A stretch of 47,213 nucleotides of DNA from Planctomycetaceae bacterium. GTDB taxonomy: Bacteria; Planctomycetota; Planctomycetia; Pirellulales; Pirellulaceae. The translations under genes were made by a program, and so were the position numbers. Below are positions 26,663 to 34,189 of this stretch, in pieces. Positions within the stretch are counted from its first letter, which is position 1; every line of letters begins with the position of its first letter. Under the pieces are notes generated by a model. That model saw only the letters and a list, made by a program, of their open reading frames with translations, did not search any database and was not told the DNA's origin. Location of the stretch: assembly GCA_002726245.1 (NCBI GenBank), contig PBSM01000058.1:1-47213 (forward strand). The letters run 5' to 3'.

Positions 26663-27442
26663 TCAAGGCCATTGAGGCTCACGCTTCTCCAGAAACGCGT
26701 TCAGCCCTTCGGAGGCCGCTTCCGTGGTCCGCGCTGTCGCGCTCGCGGCAGCTCCCGCCGATAGCAACACGCCGAGATGTTCGCCAATCGTTTCGTTGAG
26801 CATCTTTTTCGTTAGCTGTAATGCTTCCGCAGCCGACTTGGAACATTGCTCGGCCAAAGCGTGGGCCCGGGCCCACACGAGGTCTTGGGCGACCACTTCA
26901 TGAAAGAGATTCACGCGATGTGCTTCGCGGGCATCAATCAGCTCCGCTGACAGAAGTAGCTTTGCGGCATATCCACTTCCGATTCGAAACGCGAGCAACG
27001 GCGCAACCAGGCCCGCGGCGAGTCCGCGTCGAGGTTCCGGCAAGCCGAATCGCGATTGCTCGCCGGCGATGGTCATGTCGCATGCCAACACCAGCCCCGC
27101 ACCACCAGCCACCGCGGGACCGTTCACTGCCGCAATGATTGGCTTCGGAAAACGGAGCATGTACTCCACGAGTTCCTTGTATTGAACGGCGTCGTGATAC
27201 CACTGCTCCTGCGCGTTGCTTTGTTTGGTCGTGTCGCTCATTTCCGCGAGATCCATCCCGGCACAAAACGCGTTGCCCGCGCCGGTCAGGATGACTGCAC
27301 AAACACTCTTCTCGGTATGGAAGTCTTCAAACGCTTGAAGCAAATCCACCATCATCCGCCGCGACAGAGCATTCCGCCTGTCAGGCCGGTTCAGAATGAT
27401 CGTGGCGCTGGGTACGTGTTTTTTGACTTCGACTAACGCCAT
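26663..27442 (-). CDS. Enoyl-CoA hydratase/isomerase family protein
   Basis: Crotonase-fold protein of 259 residues from the ATG at 27440-27442 (an ATG at 27583 would add 47 unrelated residues). Family blocks: ATIILNRPDRRNALSRRMMV, then VILTGAGNAFCAGMDLAEMS (first oxyanion-hole region), PKPIIAAVNGPAVAGGAGLV and LACDMTIAGEQSRFGLPEPR. The glutamate expected in GLPEP is present. It ends with the helical tail of hydratases. It could hydrate enoyl-CoA in fatty acid or amino acid breakdown; substrate is not deducible. It is cotranscribed with the exonuclease gene by position. Upstream is the 415-base gap that holds the sigma-54 site of the RiPP-like cluster. Confidence 0.92.
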   Translation of the reverse strand: MALVEVKKHVPSATIILNRPDRRNALSRRMMVDLLQAFEDFHTEKSVCAVILTGAGNAFCAGMDLAEMSDTTKQSNAQEQWYHDAVQYKELVEYMLRFPKPIIAAVNGPAVAGGAGLVLACDMTIAGEQSRFGLPEPRRGLAAGLVAPLLAFRIGSGYAAKLLLSAELIDAREAHRVNLFHEVVAQDLVWARAHALAEQCSKSAAEALQLTKKMLNETIGEHLGVLLSAGAAASATARTTEAASEGLNAFLEKREPQWP

Positions 27443-27857
27443 CTCGGCTTGCCCGTTTGTGAATGGTCGAGAACTTTCGCGTCGCGGTTCTGACGCTAAG
27501 TATTCTAGCGCAACAAGCGGTCTTTCCATACCTGGTAGATGGATCCATGCCGAACGCCCGGCGCGCCGTCGAATCGACACCAAGCCAGGAGCTTCGGCGA
27601 CAGTTTCTGGCGGCGGACAGTCTTGCCAAACACATTAGGCAAGTCCCATCTACTTACCTCTCAACGACTTCGCTTCACGACACTCGTTGTTGGCATGCCT
27701 CCTGCGTTCCTTCCGAAGCAGCAATGTGACTCGCATTGCTTTCGGGCAAACGTGCCACACCGGACGCGGTCGTTCTACATATTCGTGATCTACCAAGATG
27801 GCTGCCGCACTCGCATGCGTTCCGATCGCGCGACGCGACAGGAGTAAGGAGAACAAG
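27443..27857. other. Gene-free region upstream of the RiPP-like cluster
   Basis: 415 bases between the divergent hydratase and precursor genes with no protein-like open frame that I accept. It contains the sigma-54-type promoter at 27691-27705 and a hairpin-like palindrome at about 27713-27744 (AGCAATG ... CATTGCT core at 27720-27740, with CCGAA/TTCGG outside it). The hydratase promoter must also lie here. Confidence 0.6.
27691..27705 (+). promoter_or_regulatory. Sigma-54 (-24/-12) type promoter for the RiPP-like cluster
   Basis: TGGCATGCCTCCTGC matches the sigma-54 consensus TGGCACGNNNNTTGC at all but two of the defined positions, with the invariant GG and GC the correct twelve bases apart. 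Transcription would start near 27717, giving a leader of about 140 bases before the precursor ATG, with a palindrome (27713-27744) at its very start. A single match of this kind can occur by chance; its position in front of the cluster, and the remnant of a sigma-54 activator 2.4 kb downstream, make it more credible. Confidence 0.5.
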
Positions 27858-27986
27858 ATGTCTATCTCTACAAAGTCTTCACAGAAGAGGTTGGTGCGCG
27901 AGCTGAAGAAGCTGCGCACGAACAACAGCAACGAGGTTCGTGCCCATCGCGGTTGTCATTGCTGCCGCTGTTGCCGTTGCTGGTAG
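27858..27986 (+). CDS. Short cysteine-rich peptide, probable RiPP precursor
   Basis: 42 residues starting at ATG 27858, with a strong Shine-Dalgarno site (AAGGAG at 27846-27851, six bases before the ATG). The first 31 residues (MSISTKSSQKRLVRELKKL, then RTNNSNEVRAHR) are polar and basic with no signal peptide and no cysteine. The last eleven are GCHCCRCCRCW, six cysteines in ten residues, then a stop. A cysteine-free helical leader and a short repetitive CC/RC core directly in front of a DUF692 gene is what an MNIO substrate should look like: MNIO enzymes act on cysteine-containing precursors (bufferins, methanobactin, 3-thiaglutamate). Unlike bufferins it lacks a Sec signal. Not seen by length-filtered gene callers. 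Metal binding (copper, zinc or iron) is inference. Confidence 0.75.
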   Translation: MSISTKSSQKRLVRELKKLRTNNSNEVRAHRGCHCCRCCRCW

Positions 27987-27997
27987 CAGCACCACAA

Positions 27998-28037
27998 CTC
28001 TCCCCTCTCTCCCCGTGACGGGGAGGGAGGGGAAGAG
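27998..28037 (+). terminator. Strong hairpin between precursor and DUF692 gene
   Basis: Twelve bases after the precursor stop, a pyrimidine-rich arm (CTCTCCCCTCTCTCCCCGT) can pair with a purine-rich arm (ACGGGGAGGGAGGGGAAGAG) around a tiny loop, with few mismatches. No T-run follows, so it is more likely a partial terminator or mRNA-protecting stem that keeps precursor mRNA in excess over enzyme mRNA. It also resembles the pyrimidine/purine hairpin at 7075-7098, so it may be a dispersed repeat. Confidence 0.5.
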
Positions 28038-28110
28038 GTGACACCATCCGAGAAAGACGAGACGTAACAAGCTGTCCCGCCAAACAAAACACGGTCCGAG
28101 CGACATCATC

Positions 28111-28959
28111 ATGCACCCAGCCATCGGCTACGCCATTCGTGAACAGAATCGATTCGTGCTAGACGACCCAGCGATCAACGCCGTCGAGATGACGTTCGAG
28201 CGAGCTGACGATCCGCTTCGAATCGAACGATACGTCGGCGATATCGACTTCGATTACGTCAGTGTTCATGCGCTCAAGCTGTCGCCGGCCAGTCTCGACT
28301 GCCCGGCGCGCCACTACTTAGACGCTTTGAGATCCATCGCGATGGAAAACGGGGCAGCTTCGATTAGCGATCACCTTGGATTCACTCGCGATACGCGGGA
28401 CGGGGTTGAGTTGGGACACTTCGCCCCCGTTCCGCCGACGAGCGAAGCTCTTGATGTGACAAGCAAGAACATTGACTTCATCCAGTCCGAGCTTTCACCA
28501 TTGCACTTCTTTATCGAAAACATCGCCTACTTGTTTCGGTTGGAAGGCATCATGAAAGAGGCTGAATTCCTGAAACAACTCTTGTCGCGAACTGGCTGTG
28601 GTTGGTTGTTGGACGTGACGAATGTCTATGCGAATGCAACCAACTTCGACTTCGATCCCTACGAATTCATTGCCGAAGTGATGCCAGCCGCCGAACGTGT
28701 TCAAATTCATCTCGCCGGCGGCTACTTCGACGATGAAGTCAATATGTACATCGACAGCCATTCGCATCCGATACCCGACGACGTCTGGGATCTCTACCGA
28801 CACGCCTTGGCTTGTGGCAACGGAAAGATCGATGCCATCTTCGTCGAACGCGACCAGAACTTCCCCGACGAAGGCGGGTGGCGAGACGAAATTCGGGCCG
28901 TTCGCCAAATCGCCGAACAAGTCCAAGTCCTCTCGCCCTCGGGGCGTGGATCGGAGTGA
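28111..28959 (+). CDS. DUF692 / MNIO family enzyme (multinuclear non-haem iron oxidative enzyme)
   Basis: 282 residues, a normal DUF692 length. The TIM-barrel motifs and probable iron ligands are present: GYAIREQNRF at the N-terminus, VSVHALKLSPAS (His), ASISDHLGFTRD (Asp/His), FFIENIAYLFR (Glu), WLLDVTNVYANATNF (Asp, Asn), VQIHLAGGYFD (His), YIDSHSHPIPDDVW (Asp/His) and IFVERDQNFPD (Glu). Characterised members (MbnB, TglH, the bufferin enzymes) use two or three irons and oxygen to rebuild cysteine residues of a ribosomal peptide, usually with a partner protein, which is here the next gene. The substrate is most likely the peptide encoded at 27858-27986. The start has no strong Shine-Dalgarno, so translation may be weaker than for the precursor. 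Confidence 0.92.
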   Translation: MHPAIGYAIREQNRFVLDDPAINAVEMTFERADDPLRIERYVGDIDFDYVSVHALKLSPASLDCPARHYLDALRSIAMENGAASISDHLGFTRDTRDGVELGHFAPVPPTSEALDVTSKNIDFIQSELSPLHFFIENIAYLFRLEGIMKEAEFLKQLLSRTGCGWLLDVTNVYANATNFDFDPYEFIAEVMPAAERVQIHLAGGYFDDEVNMYIDSHSHPIPDDVWDLYRHALACGNGKIDAIFVERDQNFPDEGGWRDEIRAVRQIAEQVQVLSPSGRGSE

Positions 28960-29129
28960 TGAGCAAGTGCAAGACGGTCTCACAGAAGCGACCTGACAAA
29001 GATCTCTCAGCGGGCAAACAACAAGGAGGCAGTGATGACATCCATCGTCTACCAACAGCAGCTTCGACATCTCATTCGCGCCATGTCGATGCCGAATCGC
29101 GAGGCGAGCGCGGGGCAATCGCTCGCTAG
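28959..29129 (+). CDS. Possible small open frame with leader-like N-terminus
   Basis: An ATG overlaps the DUF692 stop (TGATG at 28957-28961) and opens a 56-codon frame beginning MSKCKTVSQKRPDKDLSAGK. Aligned without gaps to the precursor start (MSISTKSSQKRLVRELKKLR), residues M, S, SQKR and L coincide. The rest runs out of frame into the partner gene and carries no cysteine-rich core, so this may be a decayed second precursor, a translational coupler, or chance. Low confidence that it is a functional gene. Confidence 0.2.
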   Translation: MSKCKTVSQKRPDKDLSAGKQQGGSDDIHRLPTAASTSHSRHVDAESRGERGAIAR

Positions 29130-29781
29130 CGGGTCAACGCCGGCGCGGGTGAAGATGTTCGTTGACGGCAACTTGGAGAAACGCCGAGAAAAGCTTGAAA
29201 CGCAACTCTTATTCGTCGCTGATGCTTTCGAGGGCTTTGACCGGTTCACGGTTGACTTCATTCGCGCCGAGCCACTGGCTACGTTCGGCTCAGCTGTCAG
29301 CGACGGCGAGGCGATGCTCCGCTGGCTGCCTACAGCGACCGATTTATCGCCTATTCAGCGTGACTACATCACTTGCCAACGAGCGCGGCACACGATCGAA
29401 GAGATCGCGAGAGAGAATCGCATCGCTTATGTCCGCTTCCAGGAGTTAAGCAGCATTGTCGATCAGTTCCTGCCACAGTTGGGCAACGATGACAGGTTGC
29501 GAATACTGCTCAATCCGACTCGTACCTGGAGCAGGTTCGAGACCTCCGAGTTGCTCGACGGCAAGGTTCCGCCGCCGAGCAACGTGTTGTTCTTCGCAAC
29601 TCGCGGCGACGTCGCCACCGCTGCTCTCGAACTCGAAGGCCAAGCTTTACTCAACGAACTCGTTGACTATCAACCCTGTACACTCGCCGAGTGGGCAAGC
29701 GTTTCCACCGGGGCTGATCGCGACGAACTGCTCGCATTCTGCCGCGACCTGGCCGAGATGGGATTGGTGGCGATCGGTTGA
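29035..29781 (+). CDS. Putative MNIO partner protein (HvfC/BufC-like role)
   Basis: 248 residues from the ATG at 29035, which has AAGGAGG five bases upstream; a GTG three bases earlier is too close to it. The N-terminal part is helical (YQQQLRHLIRAMSMPNRE, then VKMFVDGNLEKRREKLETQL and FVADAFEGFDRFTVDF), as in DUF2063-type partners whose helix pairs carry the RxxVY/N..L pattern. The C-terminal third (VLFFATRGDVATAALELEGQ, ALLNELVDYQPCTLAEWASV, ELLAFCRDLAEMGLVAIG) resembles the wHTH-like end of HvfC or PqqD-type recognition domains. By position it should bind the leader and present the peptide to the DUF692 enzyme. I infer the role from context; sequence similarity to named families is weak. 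Confidence 0.65.
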   Translation: MTSIVYQQQLRHLIRAMSMPNREASAGQSLASGSTPARVKMFVDGNLEKRREKLETQLLFVADAFEGFDRFTVDFIRAEPLATFGSAVSDGEAMLRWLPTATDLSPIQRDYITCQRARHTIEEIARENRIAYVRFQELSSIVDQFLPQLGNDDRLRILLNPTRTWSRFETSELLDGKVPPPSNVLFFATRGDVATAALELEGQALLNELVDYQPCTLAEWASVSTGADRDELLAFCRDLAEMGLVAIG

Positions 29782-29793
29782 TCGGTCGTCGCA

Positions 29794-30104
29794 TTAGACG
29801 CCGTGCGGCTCAGCTTCGGGTTGTTGTTCCGCTGCCGATTCGCGCTCGGGGCGCGCTTGGAAGTCGAAGCCCACTTTCTCTGCCAACAGCATATCTATCA
29901 GTGTGCCTAGTGGACCGTGATCGGCATGTGAGCCGTCACCGTTGCCACTCGTCACGAACATCTGTTCGGGGACAAGTGGCTGGCGGCTGCGGCGAGCTGT
30001 TTGGATACGATCGAGAGAGCATAGAGCCGCGGATCACCATACGACTCAATCTGCTTACGGAGTACGCGCGATTGAGCTTCGCCTTCCAGGCTCATCCGTT
30101 TGCT
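29794..30104 (-). pseudogene. C-terminal remnant of an SPFH/band-7 protein
   Basis: On the minus strand, from about 30104 down, the frame reads ESKRMSLEGEAQSRVLRKQI and SYGDPRLYALSIVSKQLAAA, the end of a flotillin-like SPFH protein, then stops early at SHLSPNRCS. Shifting by one base restores PEQMFVTSGNGDGSHADHG and LGTLIDMLLAEKVGFDFQ, the usual C-terminus, to a TAA at 29794-29796. So about 100 residues of the C-terminal end remain, with one single-base loss near 29960, and the N-terminal SPFH domain is gone. A non-functional relic. Confidence 0.65.
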
Positions 30105-30532
30105 TTCGCCCGTCGCTGCGCGAGCGAGAACGAGATATTACGGTTTTGGCTCATCATTTTGCGAATCAATTCGAACGCGAGGTTCCAGCCTTCCGCGGCA
30201 AGCGTTTCTCGAAAGCCGCGATTGCCGAGCTGAACCGTTATTCGTTCCCAGGCAACATTCGCGAGCTGAAGAAGGTGATCGAGCGCGCCGTCTATCGCGA
30301 GACGCACGACGAGATTACGCCGGGTGATCTTGGACTTGCCAGCCCCGACGCGCTGCTCAACCGATCTGGCAGCTTTCGGGACAAGGTAAACGCCTTCAGC
30401 CGTGAACTGCTCGCGGACGCGGTAAAACAGAGCAATGGCAATCAAGCCGAAGCCGCTTGGCGACTTGGACTGTCCTACCATCAGTTCCGGTACTATTACG
30501 GTAAGTTCCTGAAGGCGGATAGCACGCCGTGA
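30105..30532 (+). pseudogene. C-terminal remnant of a PspF-like sigma-54 activator
   Basis: From about 30105 the plus frame reads LRERERDITVLAHHFANQF, FRGKRFSKAAIAELNRYS and FPGNIRELKKVIERAVYR, the end of a sigma-54 AAA+ domain, then DEITPGDLGL and the Fis-type helix-turn-helix (NGNQAEAAWRLGLSYHQFRY). The Walker A, Walker B and GAFTGA (sigma-54 contact) parts and the receiver are missing; the normal protein is about 330-350 residues and about 140 remain. It is open to 30532, so a DNA-binding fragment could still be made, but it cannot activate sigma-54. The family is most like PspF, which belongs with membrane-stress proteins such as PspA and SPFH. Confidence 0.75.
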
Positions 30533-30550
30533 ATGAACTGAGGGACGATC

Positions 30551-31333
30551 ATGATACCGAGAAGCGAGCGGGATGGTGTGCGGCGAGCTGTCGAAGCGCT
30601 GCTTGAAAGTAGCAGCACGCTGTTCATTACTGGTGCCGGCGTTTCAGCCGACTCAGGCCTGCCGACGTATCGCGGCGTAGGCGGGCTCTACGACGTTGAG
30701 ACGACTTCCGAAGGGTACGCAATCGAAGAGATTCTGACGGCCGAGACGCTGCAACATGACCCGGCGCTTACTTGGAAGCATCTGCTAGAGATCGGAAAGG
30801 CGTGTCATGGTGCGACGTTCAACCGGGCCCATCAGATAATTGCGGAAGCGGAAACCTGTTTTGAGAGAGTGTTAGTGCTAACTCAGAACGTTGATGGGTT
30901 TCACACGGAGGCAGGTTCGAAGAAGGTGATCGATATCCACGGAGATATGCGCGAGCTCGTATGTACCCGGTGCGATTTCCGCGAATGCGTAAGTTCCGAC
31001 TCGGAACCGAGGATCCCGCCACCGTGTCCACAATGTGATAGCGTTGTCCGACCCGACATCGTTCTGTTCGGCGAAATGCTCCCAGCTCACAAGAGCGAGC
31101 GGTTGTACAATGAACTACGTATGGGATTTGATGTCGTGTTCAGCATTGGGACAAGCAGCCTATTCGAGTACATCGCTTGGCCGATTCACCTAGCGAAAGA
31201 TACCGGGAAATGCACGGTGGAGATTAACCCAGTGGAGACGAGCGTTTCTTCACTCGTCGATATTCGCATTCCCCTTGGGGCGAGTGCCGCGTTAGAACAG
31301 ATCTGGGATCACTACCGGCGGATGCGCGCTTAG
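30551..31333 (+). CDS. cobB: Sir2 family NAD-dependent protein deacylase
   Basis: 260 residues. Sirtuin motifs are complete: FITGAGVSADSGLPTYRG at residue 25-42, LVLTQNVDGFHTEAG, DIHGDMRELVCTRCDF with the catalytic histidine and first zinc cysteines, PPPCPQCDSVVRPDIVLFGE with the second pair, then FSIGTSSLFEY and VEINPVE. It removes acetyl or longer acyl groups from lysines using NAD+. The ATG at 30551 follows GGGACGATC; there is no strong ribosome site. Its stop overlaps the stop of the convergent WD40 gene by four bases. It starts 18 bases after the PspF remnant, so the promoter may lie in or before that remnant. Confidence 0.94.
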   Translation: MIPRSERDGVRRAVEALLESSSTLFITGAGVSADSGLPTYRGVGGLYDVETTSEGYAIEEILTAETLQHDPALTWKHLLEIGKACHGATFNRAHQIIAEAETCFERVLVLTQNVDGFHTEAGSKKVIDIHGDMRELVCTRCDFRECVSSDSEPRIPPPCPQCDSVVRPDIVLFGEMLPAHKSERLYNELRMGFDVVFSIGTSSLFEYIAWPIHLAKDTGKCTVEINPVETSVSSLVDIRIPLGASAALEQIWDHYRRMRA

Positions 31334-32256
31334 CGTTGTCCCTGTTCGACCGCTTTAACGACTCCGTTCGAACCTCCAACGAAGGCCTGCCCTGTGTGTG
31401 CTGCCGCGGCGACCGTGTAGAGCCAACGGTCGGCTACTTCTATATCCGCTGAGATCTGGACCGTGTCGGGATCGATGATCCGAAGATGGCCGTCGGCGCA
31501 TGCAGCCAACAAGGCCGTGCCATCCTTGGTCCAGCAGATGTCGAGTGCCGGGCTGGGGAGTTTGGCGAAGCGCATCAATCGACCGCGGACTGGCCACCAG
31601 AGGCGAACGGTCTTGTCCGCGGCAGCGGAGGCGAGCACGTAGGGTGCATTCATCGAGCCGGGACGCACTGCGACGTCGTGCACTGCGTTTGTGTGATTGT
31701 TGAGCGTTCGCACAAGTTCGCCCGTCTCTTCTCGCCAGACGCGCAGGGTTTGGTCGCGGCTTCCTGACACGAAGTAGCCGCCGGGCAGCATCGCGATCGT
31801 CGTGACTTCGCGCGAGTGGCCCGCGAAGCCACGAATCCCCTTTGCTGATTCGTCAAGCAAGTGGATCGCCAAGTCAGGCCCGGCTGTTGCAAGCACTTTG
31901 CCGTCTTCTCGCCACGAAACCTGATAGATGATGTCCTCGCCGATCGTTTCACGGTGTAGTAACTTCGCCGCTGGCCAGCCGTAGATTTCGATGCCTCCCG
32001 ACTCGGTGGGACTGCCGCCAACCGCAGCCAGTTGCGTGCCGTCTGGCGAGAAGCGAAGATCGTTCACGTGGGCCAGTGTCGTGGGCAGCGGGCTGGTCTG
32101 TTTCAACTCGGGCCAACTCAAGACGGCGATCCCGCGTTGCGAGCCGACCAGGATCGATGTGCCATTCGGCGCAAAGGCAGCGGCGGTGATGGGAGGTTCA
32201 GTCGCGGACGCCGAGGCGGCGGTTAGCGAGGCGAGAAGGAGGACGATTAAGCGCAC
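31330..32256 (-). CDS. WD40 repeat protein, secreted
   Basis: 308 residues from a GTG at 32254-32256, chosen because it opens directly into a signal peptide (RLIVLLLASLTAASASAT). In-frame ATG at 32403 would read through the palindrome and the end of the DUF1553 gene. Seven beta-propeller blades can be counted, ending in ILVGSQRGIAVLSWP, GGIEIYGWP, LATAGPDLAIHLLD, VSGSRDQTLRVWREE, ASAAADKTVRLWWP, LLAACADGHLRIID and AFVGGSNGVVKAVEQ. It is downstream of, and probably in one operon with, the DUF1549/DUF1553 gene; such WD40 proteins often accompany these families in planctomycetes. Likely a scaffold, with no enzymatic motif. Confidence 0.85.
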   Translation of the reverse strand: MRLIVLLLASLTAASASATEPPITAAAFAPNGTSILVGSQRGIAVLSWPELKQTSPLPTTLAHVNDLRFSPDGTQLAAVGGSPTESGGIEIYGWPAAKLLHRETIGEDIIYQVSWREDGKVLATAGPDLAIHLLDESAKGIRGFAGHSREVTTIAMLPGGYFVSGSRDQTLRVWREETGELVRTLNNHTNAVHDVAVRPGSMNAPYVLASAAADKTVRLWWPVRGRLMRFAKLPSPALDICWTKDGTALLAACADGHLRIIDPDTVQISADIEVADRWLYTVAAAAHTGQAFVGGSNGVVKAVEQGQR

Positions 32257-32387
32257 AAAGTAGCCATCACGCTCCGCGTGATGTAAGCGGAACCACTCAC
32301 GCACTCGCCCGCAGTTCCAACCCCTTCGTGAGAGACAAGGCCGATTCGCCACGCCGCTCACATCACGCGGAGCGTGATGGCTACTTT
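32257..32387. repeat. Perfect 28-base inverted repeat upstream of the WD40 start
   Basis: Arms at 32257-32284 and 32360-32387 are exact reverse complements (core AGCCATCACGCTCCGCGTGA) with 75 bases between. The left arm touches the WD40 GTG start codon directly and the right arm ends three bases before the DUF1549/1553 stop codon. The structure fills the space between the two genes and can form a long hairpin in the mRNA just before the WD40 start. Confidence 0.93.
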
Positions 32388-32390
32388 GAA

Positions 32391-34037
32391 TTAATGGCTC
32401 CACGAGAACTCCGTGCTGTTGATCAGCACCCAGTATAGGTCCTCCAGCTCCTGCGTGCGCCGATCTCCGCTGAGGTCTTTGAGCCTCGCTGCGAAATGAG
32501 TGAGTTCCTCGGCTGACGGCCGACGAGTTAGTACTGCCAGGTAAGCCGTTTCGACAGCCTTCTCGTCGGTCGGAGCAAGTGCCGCGAGCTGCGTTGTTGC
32601 GTTGAAAAGCGGATTCTGCACCGTTTGCTCTTTGACGAGTTTTCCATTCATCATTAGCAAACGCTGGGCAATCGTGCCGGCTCGTTCGTCGAACTCGTCT
32701 TCAGCTGCGTCGCCATATCGCTGAATGAACGAGTTCTGGTCATTGAAGCGTTGAAGTTGAGCAAAGATATGCGACTCGGCATCGATCGTTGTCAGCTCGG
32801 TCGCTTGCAGGATACCGCCAGCGACTTGTTCCGGTCTCAGGCGTGTTAGAGGAAAGACAGCCCAACAGTTTTCGTGTTTGGGCTGGACCTCGAAGTCCGC
32901 CCGGCTGTCGAGGCGGAAGGCCTTGGTCTCCGCGATGACTCGCAGCAGGTGACGCAAGTCATAGTCATGCTCGACGAACTCAGCCGACAATGTCTCCAAT
33001 CCCGGGGGATAGTCACCGTATAACGGGATGTCATCGATTGGCTCGACGAGCGGCTTGCCCATCAGCAGTGCCCACATCCGATTCACCATTGCGCGCGCAA
33101 AAGGCTTGTTCTGATCGTGCGTGACCCAGTTCGCTAACTGCTCGCGACGTGTGCCCTCATCGCGGACCAGCTCGGCAAGGAATGGAGGCCGACGCGCGAC
33201 CGTCTCTTCTTCTTCGGCATTCAGGTACTTGTACTTATAGTCGCCATCCCCGTCGGTGACTCCGAACAGCGAGAAGTTCACTCCACCATAGAAAGCGGCA
33301 AGGTGATGGAAATCACTCTGCGTCCCGTCGCGCGGCTCCTCCGCAGTTCCCAGTGAGACATTCCCGAGCTGATCGTCATGACACTGCAGGCAATCGATGC
33401 GCATCCCAAGGAACGCGCGCGTCGTTCGGCCCGCTAATCGAATCGCGTCCGGCTTGCCTTCGTTGTCAGGATTGACGGTCACTGTCAGGAAGTTCACCGC
33501 CGGCGCGTCGGTCCAGATTCCGGTATCGCTAATCAGGCTGCGGACGATCTTGTCGTAACGCGTGTTTTGATGAATCTGGTCGCTCAGCCAAGTTGTGAAT
33601 CGACGGCGGCGAAATACGATGAAAGGACCATCCTCAGTTCCGACATAAGCGCGCCCCAGACGCTCGGCGACGTAATCAGCATAGCGTCGATCTTCCAGCA
33701 ATCGGGACAGATACCATTCGAGCTGTTCCTTCTCCGGCAACGTTTCGAATATGCGGAGTTCCTCCAGCGACGGGACCGTCCCCGTCAGCGCGAGACCGAG
33801 CCGACGGGCAATCGTCAAGTTGTCGGCGCTAGCAGTCGGAACGAGTTCGTTCTCTTGCCAGTATCGTTCGAACTCGCTATCGACTTGTTCAACGATTGCG
33901 CGTGCCGCGGGTTCGGCAAAGCGTTGTGGATTGAAGTCGGTGGGATGCTCGATGGGGTCGCTACTTAACAGTCCGGCCGCGACGCCTGCGAAGCCAACCA
34001 GGATCAAGCCAACGAACAAGAGATTACGTGCCCACAT
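32391..34037 (-). CDS. DUF1549/DUF1553 protein without a cytochrome domain
   Basis: 548 residues from the ATG at 34035-34037, chosen because MWARNLLFVGLILVGFAG is a membrane anchor or signal; an ATG at 34154 would prepend 39 basic residues. DUF1549 is seen in the N-terminal half (LTIARRLGLALTGTVPSLEE, YVAERLGRAYVGTEDG, FLGMRIDCLQCHDDQLGNVS with a CxxCH). DUF1553 follows (LANWVTHDQNKPFARAMVNR, MWALLMGKPLVEP, RLRPEQVAGGILQATE, AYLAVLTRRPSAEELTHFAA). It lacks the PSCyt1 domain found in the 21415-23925 protein. The WD40 gene follows on the same strand. Divergent from the membrane protein at 34271. Confidence 0.9.
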   Translation of the reverse strand: MWARNLLFVGLILVGFAGVAAGLLSSDPIEHPTDFNPQRFAEPAARAIVEQVDSEFERYWQENELVPTASADNLTIARRLGLALTGTVPSLEELRIFETLPEKEQLEWYLSRLLEDRRYADYVAERLGRAYVGTEDGPFIVFRRRRFTTWLSDQIHQNTRYDKIVRSLISDTGIWTDAPAVNFLTVTVNPDNEGKPDAIRLAGRTTRAFLGMRIDCLQCHDDQLGNVSLGTAEEPRDGTQSDFHHLAAFYGGVNFSLFGVTDGDGDYKYKYLNAEEEETVARRPPFLAELVRDEGTRREQLANWVTHDQNKPFARAMVNRMWALLMGKPLVEPIDDIPLYGDYPPGLETLSAEFVEHDYDLRHLLRVIAETKAFRLDSRADFEVQPKHENCWAVFPLTRLRPEQVAGGILQATELTTIDAESHIFAQLQRFNDQNSFIQRYGDAAEDEFDERAGTIAQRLLMMNGKLVKEQTVQNPLFNATTQLAALAPTDEKAVETAYLAVLTRRPSAEELTHFAARLKDLSGDRRTQELEDLYWVLINSTEFSWSH

Positions 34038-34189
34038 GGGAGGTATCCTTCTTCGAGATTCCGATTTTCCTGAAACGATCCGGCTACGCCGTCGGTACTG
34101 TTTTGTATCCTCTAGCGATACTTCGACAAGACGCCCCTTGTTTCGGCCGATCATGTCAGTTGCAGTTATCTACGCCCATTCAACTCCCT

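Noticed and set aside
27539..27847. 102-codon frame upstream of the RiPP precursor
   Set aside because: Composition is not protein-like, it covers the sigma-54-like site, and it has no family motif.
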